Positions 34,078-41,679 of a DNA stretch of 64,000 nt are shown here, piece by piece (the first letter of the stretch is position 1; each line of letters starts with the position of its first letter). Both the position numbers and the translations under genes were made by a program. Source of the DNA: CAVSJO01 sp963728445 (GTDB taxonomy: Bacteria > Gemmatimonadota > Gemmatimonadetes > Longimicrobiales > RSA9); assembly GCA_963728445.1 (NCBI GenBank), contig CAVSJO010000007.1:248001-312000 (forward strand), written 5' to 3'. Below the pieces are notes generated by a model. The model saw only the letters and a list, made by a program, of their open reading frames with translations. It searched no databases and was not told where the DNA came from.

Positions 34078-35475
34078 ACGCGCTTCTGGAGCGCGCAGCG
34101 GACCGCCGCCGCCACGTGCTCGACGCCCTCGGCGACCGCGCCGCACTCGTCCTCGCGGCGACGCCCGAGCTGGGCGCCGGCCGTGACACCGAGCTGCCCT
34201 ACGTGGTCGACCCCGAGCTGTACTACCTGACGGGGTGGCCGGAGCCCGAGGGGGTGGCCGTCTTCCTGCCCGAAGGCGCCGAGCACCGGTACGTGCTCTT
34301 CGTCCGGCCGCAGGACCCGAAGCAGGAGCTGTGGACCGGCCGCCGCATCGGGCCGGACGCCGCCCGCGATCTGTACGGCGCCGACGTCGCCCATCCCATC
34401 GGCGAGCTCGAAGAGCGCCTGCCCGCGCTCCTTGCCGACGCGGACGTGCTGCACGTCCGGACGCCTTCGGCCCGGCCGGACGTCGAGCGCGCGATCCGCT
34501 CGCTGCTTGCGACGTCGCGCGCGCAGCGCGCCCGGCGGGGCCGCGGCCTCCTCTCCCTCGTCGATCCGCGCGCGCTGCTCGACGAGATGCGGCTGCGGAA
34601 GGAGCCGTTCGAGCTGGACCGGCTGCGCCGTGCGGCCGCGATCACTGCCGCCGGCTTCCGGGCCGCCGCCGGCGCCATCCGCCCCGGCGCCGGGGAGTGG
34701 CAGGTCCAGGCCGCCCTCGAAGCGGAATTCCGAAACCGCGGCGCCCAGGGCCCCGCCTTCCAGACGATCGTGGCGTCGGGCGCGGGCGCGACCGTGCTGC
34801 ACTACGTGGCGAACGACCGTGTCCTCGAGGATGGAGACCTGGTCCTCGTCGACGCCGGCGCCCGCTGGCGCGGATACGCGGGCGACATCACCCGCACGTT
34901 CCCCGTGTCCGGCCGCTTCACGGAGACGCAGCGCCACGTGTACGAGATCGTCCTGGCCGCGCGCGACGCCGCCATCGCGGCGGTCCGGCCCGGAGCCGTC
35001 GAGGCGGACGTGCACGCCGCCGCGGTCCGCGAGCTGGTGCGCGGACTCGTCGCGCTGGGCGTGATCCCCGCCGCGGACGACGGATAGCGACCCCGATTCC
35101 GACGCCGGTTCCGACGCCGATCCTCCCGGCCTGGACGCCCTCGTCGAGCGGGCGGACGCGTGGCGCCCGTTCTATCCCCACCGCACCTCGCACTGGCTGG
35201 GGCTGGAGGTGCACGACGTCGGCGACTACGCCGTGGACGGCGAGTCGCGCCCCCTCGAGCCCGGCATGGTCCTCACCATCGAGCCCGGACTGTACTTTGA
35301 CGCCAGCCGCGCCGCACCCGGCGCCCCCGCGGTCCCGGCGCACCTGGACGGCATCGGGATCCGCATCGAGGACGACGTGCTCGTCACGGAGGACGGCTCC
35401 GAAGTGCTGACCGCCGAGCTCCCCGCCGACGTCGCGGCGATCGAAGCGATGGTCACCGGAGCTCGCGCGCCCTGA
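34041..35475 (+). CDS. M24 Xaa-Pro aminopeptidase, frame-disrupted
   Basis: From ATG at 34041. The N-terminal creatinase-like domain covers about residues 1-170 (DPELYYLTGWPEPEGVAVFL). The pita-bread domain then shows the metal ligands: VDAGARWRGYAGDITRTF (two Asp), HWLGLEVHD (His), TIEPGLY (Glu) and GIRIEDDVLV (Glu). The frame stops at 35085 and resumes in another frame; removing one G at about 35082-35083 joins VIPAADD to SDPDSDAGSDAD. An Asp/Ser/Pro/Gly-rich spacer thus lies within the catalytic domain. It likely removes N-terminal residues before proline in the cytoplasm. Confidence 0.85.
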
Positions 35476-35639
35476 GCGCTTCTCGCGGGCGGACCGGCAG
35501 GGTGGCCGTGCGCGGCGGCCGTGCGCGGTCGTCCTACCACCCACGGGGCTTGATTTCGCCCGCTCCCGGTCCCAGACTGTTGCCCATTCGGGCGCTGTTC
35601 GGCTCGCCGCTGCCCGGGTGCATCTTTCGGGACGGGCTG

Positions 35640-36050
35640 ATGGACCGATTTCGAATCCTCGTGGAGCCGCTGGACACGCTCTCGCTGGCGGATCGCGCAA
35701 GCGCGCTCGTGCGTGCCCGCGAGCTCGGCCGCGCCGCCGCCGAGCTCGCCCGGGACACGCGCGAGCTCGAAGAGGCGCCTGTCGACCTGTACCTCCGCCA
35801 CGTGATCGCACCGGCGGGCGATGCCGGCGCAGCCGACCCCGAAGCGGCGTCGGCGTGGCAGCAGGCCTGCAGCGCCGGACGCGCGCTCCGGGACCCTCGT
35901 GTCCAGGCGTTCCTCTTCGGCTGGCACGAGCGCGCCACCGAGATCCTCGCGCGCATCGCCGCCGACCCCGATGACAGCGGAGTGCGGGCCCGGTGGTTCC
36001 TCGACGCCATCGAGGCGCTCCCCCACAAGCCCGGCGGCGCGTCGGACTGA
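35640..36050 (+). CDS. Small hypothetical protein, helical
   Basis: 136 residues from ATG at 35640 (MDRFRILVEPLDTLSLADRA). The frame is open further upstream but the sequence there has no coding look. The chain is mostly helical with many Ala/Arg/Glu, without signal peptide or membrane helix, and ends ALPHKPGGASD. No family is recognised. It stands alone between the M24 peptidase and recX on opposite strands. GC-rich codon usage supports coding. Confidence 0.55.
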   Translation: MDRFRILVEPLDTLSLADRASALVRARELGRAAAELARDTRELEEAPVDLYLRHVIAPAGDAGAADPEAASAWQQACSAGRALRDPRVQAFLFGWHERATEILARIAADPDDSGVRARWFLDAIEALPHKPGGASD

Positions 36051-36138
36051 TTCGCGCGGTGGCCGCCTCCGTTTCCAGCGCGCCTCCGTGTCCAGCGCGC
36101 CTCCGCGCTTGGCGCCTTCGTTCCGCGTGGCGCTTTCT

Positions 36139-36789
36139 CTACAGCACGTCGTCCATGGCGCGTCGAAGGGGCTCGCCGGCGAAGCCGCGGCGGGCGAGAT
36201 ACGCGTAGAGCCGACGTCGCGCCCGGTCCCGCTCCTCCCGGGACAGCGACGAGGCCGGGCCCCTGAGCGAGCGGCGCGCCCACGCCCGAGCGGCCTGGCT
36301 GGCTAGCTCCGTGTCCGACACGTCCTCCTGGCCGAAGACCTGTTCGACGGCCTTACCGGCGATTGCCTCCGTCACTCCCTTCGTCCGCAGCTCGTCGAGC
36401 AGGCGCCGCCGGCCGCGGGGTCGGAGCCGGACACGGTCGCGCACGAAGCTCTCCGCGAAAGCGGCGTCGTCCAGGTAACCCCGCTCGACCATGTCCCCCA
36501 CGACGTCCTCGGCGATCTCCGGCGCGTAGCCTTTCCGGACCAGACGGTCGCGCAGCTCGGTCCGGGAACGCTGGCGGTGCGACAGCAGGTTGAGGGCCGC
36601 CTCCCGCGCCTTCCACCCGACGTCGCTCTGCTCGAGCGCCTCGAGCTGCGAGTCGGAAACCTCGTCCCCGGCCGCCAGGGCCGCGTCGAGCACGAGCTGG
36701 CGCGCGACCCCGAGCCGGAACTCGCCGTCGACGTCGATGCTGACCCGTTCCGCGTTTCGCCGCTGCGGGCGAATGGCCGTGATGCGCAC
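36139..36789 (-). CDS. recX: RecX-type regulatory protein
   Basis: 216 residues from GTG at 36789, chosen because GGAG lies five bases upstream and the protein then begins VRITAIRPQRRNAERVSI. Three-helix RecX repeats are visible: REAALNLLSHRQRSRTELRD, VVGDMVERGYLDDAAFAESF and FAGEPLRRAMDDVL. RecX modulates RecA filaments. recA is not in the window. The gene is read away from metH, leaving a 645-base divergent gap. Confidence 0.85.
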   Translation of the reverse strand: MRITAIRPQRRNAERVSIDVDGEFRLGVARQLVLDAALAAGDEVSDSQLEALEQSDVGWKAREAALNLLSHRQRSRTELRDRLVRKGYAPEIAEDVVGDMVERGYLDDAAFAESFVRDRVRLRPRGRRRLLDELRTKGVTEAIAGKAVEQVFGQEDVSDTELASQAARAWARRSLRGPASSLSREERDRARRRLYAYLARRGFAGEPLRRAMDDVL

Positions 36790-36967
36790 TGCCTCTCCGT
36801 GAATCTGTTGCCGTTTCCGCCGTCGGGCGGATCGCCGTCGCGGGATCGCCGTTGGGGGGATCGCCGGGCCAATCTGCCTGGAGAGTGGGGGCGAGGCCAT
36901 AGCGGATCGGGCCGGATGAGGGGGCGGGGGAGGGGTAGCGGAGCAATTGCACGCTGTACGCAGGAAA

Positions 36968-37009
36968 TGTTGGTGGCGTGGGTTGTCCTTTCTCGTGGAC
37001 GCACCAACA
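36968..37009. repeat. Imperfect inverted repeat upstream of recX
   Basis: TGTTGGTGGCGT at 36968-36979 and ACGCACCAACA at 36999-37009 are complementary with one unpaired base, separated by 19 bases. It lies about 180 bases upstream of recX in non-coding DNA. Either a protein-binding dyad or an RNA hairpin is possible; no T-tract follows on either strand. Confidence 0.5.
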
Positions 37010-37201
37010 ATTCCCGCGAACAGCGTCATAACGCGCGCGCATACCCATATCCCGCCCCCCCACCGGCCCGGCGGCACTTCGGTTTCCTGCACCGCGGGGC
37101 TTCCGGTCGGCCATTCCCGCGCGGTCGGCGTTTGTTCTCCGCCATTCTTCGGCCGCCTGTGCCCGCCGGCGAGTCCGGCGCCGTGCCTCGCCGCGCCTGT
37201 C

Positions 37202-37230
37202 TTGCTCGGCAAGCAATGTCGACGTAGACT
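37202..37230 (+). promoter_or_regulatory. Putative metH promoter
   Basis: TTGCTC (37202-37207) and TAGACT (37225-37230) are separated by exactly 17 bases and resemble sigma-70 -35 and -10 boxes (three and four matches of six). They would start transcription near 37237, giving a leader of about 200 bases before metH. The match is modest and is supported mainly by the structured leader and terminator that follow. Confidence 0.4.
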
Positions 37231-37236
37231 CAAGGA

Positions 37237-37401
37237 CAGGAAAATTCAGCCCCACCGGCGGATTCATTTGCGACCGCTTGCGACCGCCGGACGTGCCGAA
37301 CCTGATGTGGGGCGGCGCGTCGAACCAAATGTCTAAAGTGTCGGAACAGGCTTTGACGTGAGTTCCCGCACCCCGGACCCCAGCGGTCTCGGGGTTTTTT
37401 T
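37237..37401 (+). ncRNA. Structured metH leader RNA ending in a terminator; candidate riboswitch or small RNA
   Basis: GCCCCA and CCGGCGG at 37249-37261 pair perfectly with CCGCCGG at 37284-37290 and with GTGGGGC at 37307-37313. This gives a nested or junction structure of about 65 bases. The loop contains a tandem 10-bp repeat (TTGCGACCGC at 37268 and 37278). An intrinsic terminator follows at 37371-37401, still 33 bases before metH. I do not recognise the SAM-I, SAH or cobalamin consensus (no GCCACTG B12 box, no GAGGGA/GCAACC pattern). Premature termination ahead of a methionine gene suggests metabolite control; a stand-alone small RNA is the alternative. Confidence 0.5.
37371..37401 (+). 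terminator. Intrinsic terminator upstream of metH
   Basis: CCCCGGACC (37371-37379) pairs with GGTCTCGGGG (37385-37394) as nine base pairs with one bulged T, around a five-base loop. Seven T residues follow (37395-37401). It is the clearest intrinsic terminator in the window. It points along the plus strand only: no T-run exists for the reverse direction, and no plus-strand gene lies upstream for over 1.3 kb. It therefore acts on the metH leader itself. Confidence 0.8.
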
Positions 37402-37434
37402 CGTCGCGGGTGGTGGTAGCCGAACGGGAGGACG

Positions 37435-40400
37435 ATGGGCGCGAATCAGGCCGACAGTCGCTATCTGGGAGAGCTCGCGGAGCGCGTGCTCGTCTTCGAC
37501 GGCGCGATGGGCACGAGCATCCAGGCGTGCGGCCTGTCGTCGGGGGACTTCGGCGGACCGACGCTCGACGGCTGCAACGACGCCCTCGTGCTCTCGCGTC
37601 CCGACGTGATCGAGTCGATTCACGCGTCGTTCCTGGAAGTCGGCTGCGACGTCGTCGAGACGAACACGTTCCGCGCCAACCACCTGACGCTGAAGGAGTA
37701 CGGACTCGGCGACCGTGCCGAGTCGATGAACCGCGAGGCCGCGCAGCTCGCCCGGCGCGTGTGCGATCGGTTCGCAACGGACGATCGCCCGCGCTTCGTC
37801 GCCGGCAGCATCGGGCCCAGTGGATACCTGCCGAGCACGTCGGATCCGGCCCTCGGGAACATGACGTACGAGGAGCTGGCCGAGGTCTTCGCCGAGCAGG
37901 CGCGCGGGCTGATCTCCGGCGGTGTCGACGTGCTGCTCATCGAGACCAGCCAGGACATGCTGGAGGTCAAGGCGCAGATCACCGGAATCCGCCGCGCCAT
38001 GGCGGAGCTGGACGCGCGCGTGCCGATCCAGGCGCAGGTCACGCTGGATACTTCGGGGCGGATGCTCCTGGGAACGGACATCGCCGCGGCGCTGGTCGTG
38101 CTCGAGGCGCTGCGCGTCGACGTCGTCGGCCTCAACTGCTCGACCGGGCCTGAGCACATGCGGGAGCCCGTGCGCTACCTGTCCGAGCACTCGCGACTTC
38201 CCATCAGCGTGATCCCCAACGCGGGGATCCCCCACAACGAGGGCGGCACGGCCGTCTACCCGCTCACGCCCGAGAAGCTTGCCGAGGCCCACGAGGACTT
38301 CGTCGCGCGTCTGGGCGTGAACGTCGTCGGGGGGTGCTGTGGCACCACGCCCGCGCACCTGGCGGCGGTCGTCGAGCGCGTCGGCGGCCGACGTCCGGCC
38401 ACGCGGGTCCCGTCGCACGAGCCCATGGCCGCGAGCGCGATGACGGCCGTCGCCCTGCGCCAGGAGCCCGCTCCGGCGCTCATCGGCGAGCGGGTCAACG
38501 CACAGGGCTCCCGCGCCGTGAAGCGCATGCTGCTGGCGGACGACTACGAAGGCGTCGCCGCCATCGCCCGGAGCCAGGTCGAGGGGGGCGCCCACCACCT
38601 CGACGTGTGCGTCGCGCTGACGGAGCGGCAGGACGAGGCGGCGCAGATGCGGCGGCTGGTCAAGCTGCTGGCGCAGACCGTCGAGACGCCGCTCGTCCTC
38701 GACACTACGGAGAGCGACGTCGCGGCCGCCGCGCTCCGGCAGTACCCGGGGCGCGCCATCATCAACTCCATCAACCTGGAAAACGGCCGCCGGCGAATCG
38801 ACGACGTCGTGCCCCTCGCCGTCGAGCATGGGGCGGCGCTCGTCGCCCTCACCATCGACGAGGAGGGGATGGCCAAGACGGCGGATCGGAAGCTGGAGAT
38901 CGCACGGCGCATCCACGACATCGTCACCGGCGAGTTCGGGCTCGCTGCCGAGGACCTGATCTTCGACGCGCTCACCTTCACCCTCGCCACGGGCGACGAC
39001 GAGTATCGCCATTCGGCGGTGGACACGATCGAGGGCATCCGCCGGATCAAGGACGAGTTGCCGGGCGCGCTCACGTCGCTCGGCGTCTCCAACGTCTCGT
39101 TCGGCCTGCAGAAGCACGCCCGCGCGGTGCTCAACTCCGTCTTCCTCCACCACTGCGTCGAGGCGGGGCTGGACATGGCCATCGTCAATCCCGCCCACAT
39201 CACCCCGTACGCGGAAATCGACGCCGAGCAGCGGGCGCTGGCCGACGACCTGATCCTCGACCGCCGGGACGACGCGCTGGCCCGATTCATCGCCCACTTC
39301 GACGTGACGGAGGTCGAAGAGGAAGAGAGCCGCGACCCCACCGAGGACATGACCCCGCCGCAGGCGCTGCACTGGAAGATCCTGCACCGGAAGAAGGACG
39401 GGGTGGAGGAGCTCGTGGACACGGCCGTTGCGGGGGCTGAGGCTGAGGCTGAGGCTGAGGCTGAGGCTGAGGCTGAGGCTGAGGCGGGGGCTGGGGCTGG
39501 GGCTGGGGCTGGGGCTGGGGCTCGGGGGGGGCGGCACCGGGCGGCGGTGCGGGTGCTGAATGGCGTGCTGCTGCCGGCGATGAAGGAGGTCGGAGACAAG
39601 TTCGGCGCCGGGGAGCTGATCCTGCCGTTCGTGCTGCAGTCGGCGGAGGTGATGAAGAAGGCGGTCGCGCGCGTGGAGACGTACCTGGAGAAGGTCGAGG
39701 GGGAGACGAAGGGGAAGGTCGTGCTGGCGACGGTCTTCGGCGACGTGCACGACATCGGCAAGAACCTCGTCGGGACCATCCTGTCGAACAACGGCTACAC
39801 CGTCTTCGACCTCGGCAAGCAGGTGCCGGTGAACACCATCCTGGAGAAGGCGGAGGAGGTCGGGGCGGACGCCATCGGGCTGTCGGCGCTCCTCGTCTCC
39901 ACGTCCAAGCAGATGCCGCTCATCGTCCAGGAACTTGAACGGCGGGGGTTGAGGTTTCCGGTGCTCTGCGGCGGGGCGGCGATCAACCCGAGCTTCGTTC
40001 GCGAGGCGGCGTTTGTGGGGGAGGCGGGCGACGAACTGCGGGCGAGGGAAGCGGGCGAGGAACGGCGGGCGGCGGGGAACGGCGGGATGCGCGGCGACGG
40101 CGGGATGCGCGGCGACGGCGGGGTGCGCGGCGACGGCGACTTCCACCGCCGCGTGTACGGCGCGGGGGTGTTCTACTGCAAGGACGCGTTCGAGGGGCTG
40201 TCGACGGTGGAAGCGCTCGTCGATCCAGAGCGGCGGGAGGCGTTCGTGGCGGCGAGGCGGGAGGAGATCGTGGAGGGCGTGGCGCGGCGGCGCGAGCTGC
40301 AGGAGCGTGCTCGGGCGACGCGGCCGGCGAGCGCGCGGGGCGTGACGCGGGACGTCGCCGTCCCGGAAGCGCCGTTCCTGGGCACGAAGGTGCTCGAGCG

Positions 40401-41112
40401 ACTGCCCCTCGAGGAAGTCTACGACGCCATCGACCTGAACACGCTTTACCGGCTTCACTGGGGCGCGAAGAACGCGAAGGGGGAGGAGTGGGAGCGGCTG
40501 GTGAAGGGGGAGTTCGAGCCGCGACTGAAGCGATACCAGCAGGAGGCGCGGGCGGGCGGCTGGGCGACGGTGCGGGGGATCTACGGCTACTACCCGGCGG
40601 CGTCGGATGGCGACGACCTCGTCGTCTTCGATCCCGCAGACCCGGAGCGCGAGCTCGTCCGCTTCGACTTCCCGCGCCAGGCCGACCGGGACGAGCTGTG
40701 CCTGGCCGACTACTTCGCGCCGGCGGGGAACGGGACCAGGGACGTCGTCGCGTTCCAGGTGGTCACCGTGGGTGACCGGCTGCTGGAGAAGTCGGAGCGT
40801 CTCATGAAGGAGGGCGACTACTCCGAGGGCTACTTCCTGCACGGCTTCGGCGTGCGCCTCGCCGAGGCCGCGGCCGAGGTCCTGCACCGCCGCATCCGGG
40901 GCGAGCTGGGTCTCGGGGAGGACCGCGGGCTGCGCTACTCGTGGGGCTACCCGGCGTGCCCCGACCACACGCAGCACTTCCGGCTGTTCGAGGTGCTGCC
41001 CGTCGAGGAGCGGCTCGGCGTGACGCTCACGGACGCGGGCGCGCTGGTTCCGGAGCTGACGACCGCGGCTCTGGTCGTGCACCATCCGGAGGCGAGGTAT
41101 TTCAGTGTTTGA
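37435..41112 (+). CDS. metH: Cobalamin-dependent methionine synthase
   Basis: 1225 residues from ATG at 37435 with GGGAGG upstream, the full four-module enzyme. The homocysteine domain (about 1-320) has the zinc cysteines in VVGGCCGTTPAH. The pterin domain (about 350-620) starts with PALIGERVNAQGSR. The B12 cap and B12 domain (about 640-880) have DVHDIGKN near residue 770. The AdoMet reactivation domain (about 900-1225) ends with CPDHTQHFRLFEVL. It transfers the methyl group of methyl-THF to homocysteine. Oddities are a run of Ala-Glu and Gly-Ala dipeptides at about 667-696 inside the B12 cap, and a triple GMRGDG-like repeat at about 882-900. Confidence 0.95.
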   Translation: MGANQADSRYLGELAERVLVFDGAMGTSIQACGLSSGDFGGPTLDGCNDALVLSRPDVIESIHASFLEVGCDVVETNTFRANHLTLKEYGLGDRAESMNREAAQLARRVCDRFATDDRPRFVAGSIGPSGYLPSTSDPALGNMTYEELAEVFAEQARGLISGGVDVLLIETSQDMLEVKAQITGIRRAMAELDARVPIQAQVTLDTSGRMLLGTDIAAALVVLEALRVDVVGLNCSTGPEHMREPVRYLSEHSRLPISVIPNAGIPHNEGGTAVYPLTPEKLAEAHEDFVARLGVNVVGGCCGTTPAHLAAVVERVGGRRPATRVPSHEPMAASAMTAVALRQEPAPALIGERVNAQGSRAVKRMLLADDYEGVAAIARSQVEGGAHHLDVCVALTERQDEAAQMRRLVKLLAQTVETPLVLDTTESDVAAAALRQYPGRAIINSINLENGRRRIDDVVPLAVEHGAALVALTIDEEGMAKTADRKLEIARRIHDIVTGEFGLAAEDLIFDALTFTLATGDDEYRHSAVDTIEGIRRIKDELPGALTSLGVSNVSFGLQKHARAVLNSVFLHHCVEAGLDMAIVNPAHITPYAEIDAEQRALADDLILDRRDDALARFIAHFDVTEVEEEESRDPTEDMTPPQALHWKILHRKKDGVEELVDTAVAGAEAEAEAEAEAEAEAEAGAGAGAGAGAGARGGRHRAAVRVLNGVLLPAMKEVGDKFGAGELILPFVLQSAEVMKKAVARVETYLEKVEGETKGKVVLATVFGDVHDIGKNLVGTILSNNGYTVFDLGKQVPVNTILEKAEEVGADAIGLSALLVSTSKQMPLIVQELERRGLRFPVLCGGAAINPSFVREAAFVGEAGDELRAREAGEERRAAGNGGMRGDGGMRGDGGVRGDGDFHRRVYGAGVFYCKDAFEGLSTVEALVDPERREAFVAARREEIVEGVARRRELQERARATRPASARGVTRDVAVPEAPFLGTKVLERLPLEEVYDAIDLNTLYRLHWGAKNAKGEEWERLVKGEFEPRLKRYQQEARAGGWATVRGIYGYYPAASDGDDLVVFDPADPERELVRFDFPRQADRDELCLADYFAPAGNGTRDVVAFQVVTVGDRLLEKSERLMKEGDYSEGYFLHGFGVRLAEAAAEVLHRRIRGELGLGEDRGLRYSWGYPACPDHTQHFRLFEVLPVEERLGVTLTDAGALVPELTTAALVVHHPEARYFSV
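39436..39521. repeat. Hexamer microsatellite inside metH
   Basis: About eight units of GGCTGA followed by about six units of GGGGCT encode Ala-Glu and then Gly-Ala dipeptides. They lie in the loop of the B12 cap domain, between the helix ending EELVDTAV and the helix beginning RHRAAVRVL. The first hexamer is the same as the repeat found at the metH stop codon and, inverted, at the next gene's start. Confidence 0.9.
40081..40140. repeat. 18-bp tandem repeat in the metH interdomain linker
   Basis: Three consecutive 18-bp units (GGCGGGATGCGCGGCGAC, the third with one change) encode GMRGDG-type repeats. They lie between the B12 domain and the activation domain of MetH and are in frame, so copy changes would be tolerated. 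Confidence 0.85.
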
Positions 41113-41155
41113 GGCTGAGGCTGAGGCTGAGGCTAAGGCTGAGGGTAAGGCTGAG
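41110..41155 (+). repeat. Hexamer repeat starting at the metH stop codon
   Basis: From the metH TGA at 41110, the sequence continues as GGC-TGA or GGC-TAA hexamers, so eight stop codons (TGA or TAA) follow in the metH frame every six bases up to 41154. The unit matches the GGCTGA repeat inside metH. It leads up to the stop codon of the convergent four-helix-bundle gene at 41174. Confidence 0.9.
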
Positions 41156-41173
41156 AGGGGGCGGTACGTTCCT

Positions 41174-41545
41174 CTATCGTGGCGGGATGCGGGAGAGGGT
41201 CTTCCGTATGAGGCCGGTGAGCATGGCGCCGATGGTCTGGAGCGATCTTCTCGCCTCCTCGAGGTCTTCCGTGTGCCCGATGCCCAGGCGCTCGAAAGCG
41301 GCGAGGGCGCCGTCGGCTTCGGCGGCGGAACGTCGAGCGATCCGGTAGAACCGCGCCTTGTCCTTCGGACTGTATTCACCGGCTCCTTCTGCGATGTTCA
41401 GCAGGATCGAGACGACCGCTCGATAGAGCTGATCCCGCAGATACCAGTGCCGGCTCGACGTCTGTCCGACGATGCGGTCGACAACGACGATCAGATCGGT
41501 CGCTGCGACGAAGACGGGCATTCGTCGATGGGCGAATTCAGCCAT
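41174..41545 (-). CDS. Four-helix-bundle protein (23S rRNA IVP-like)
   Basis: 123 residues from ATG at 41545, with GGGAG six bases upstream. The family core ILLNIAEGAGEYSPKDKARF is followed by FYRIARRSAAEADGALAAFE, as in S23/IVP four-helix-bundle proteins. Those occur inside 23S rRNA intervening sequences and as stand-alone genes; the related Avd serves diversity-generating retroelements. No reverse transcriptase or rRNA gene is present here. The gene sits antisense between metH and the HMT-MTHFR gene, and hexamer repeats in opposite orientation flank it on both sides. Molecular role unknown; nucleic-acid binding is likely for the family. Confidence 0.88.
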   Translation of the reverse strand: MAEFAHRRMPVFVAATDLIVVVDRIVGQTSSRHWYLRDQLYRAVVSILLNIAEGAGEYSPKDKARFYRIARRSAAEADGALAAFERLGIGHTEDLEEARRSLQTIGAMLTGLIRKTLSRIPPR

Positions 41546-41646
41546 GGAAGTCTCCCTGTTCCGTTCCGCGCCCATCATGCACCGGCCCACGCGGCCAAGG
41601 CCATGGCTGAACACGCCAGCCCGCGCCCCCACCGCTTCCGCGCAAT

Positions 41647-41679
41647 CCTCAGCCTCAGCCTAAGCCTCAGCCTAAGCCT
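41647..41679 (+). repeat. Hexamer repeat abutting the start codon of the HMT-MTHFR gene
   Basis: CCTCAGCCTCAGCCTAAGCC and further units run directly up to the GTG start at 41680. They are the reverse complement of the GGCTGA/GGCTAA repeat at the metH stop. No Shine-Dalgarno sequence is present in front of the GTG, so initiation must rely on something else or on a start further inside. Confidence 0.88.

Larger units (their letters stand above)
36790..37236. other. Divergent intergenic region between recX and metH
   Basis: No gene is supported here. The segment near 36935-37060 is less GC-rich and holds the imperfect inverted repeat listed separately; it is the likely recX promoter zone on the minus strand. 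The rest up to 37200 is GC-rich without recognisable signals. The part after 37200 belongs to the metH leader, described in its own entries. Confidence 0.5.

Noticed and set aside
37237..37401. Reading the metH leader as bacterial SRP RNA or 6S RNA
   Set aside because: The conserved SRP apical loop sequence is absent, and the two ends do not form the long closing stem expected of 6S RNA.
37333..41379. Long minus-strand open frame (about 1350 codons) opposite metH
   Set aside because: Composition is that of a shadow frame (His/Arg/Leu/Val-rich, repeats mirrored from the metH microsatellite); metH is certain on the other strand.
41174..41545. Four-helix-bundle gene as part of an rRNA operon or a diversity-generating retroelement
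   Set aside because: No 23S rRNA, reverse transcriptase, template repeat or variable repeat is found in the window.
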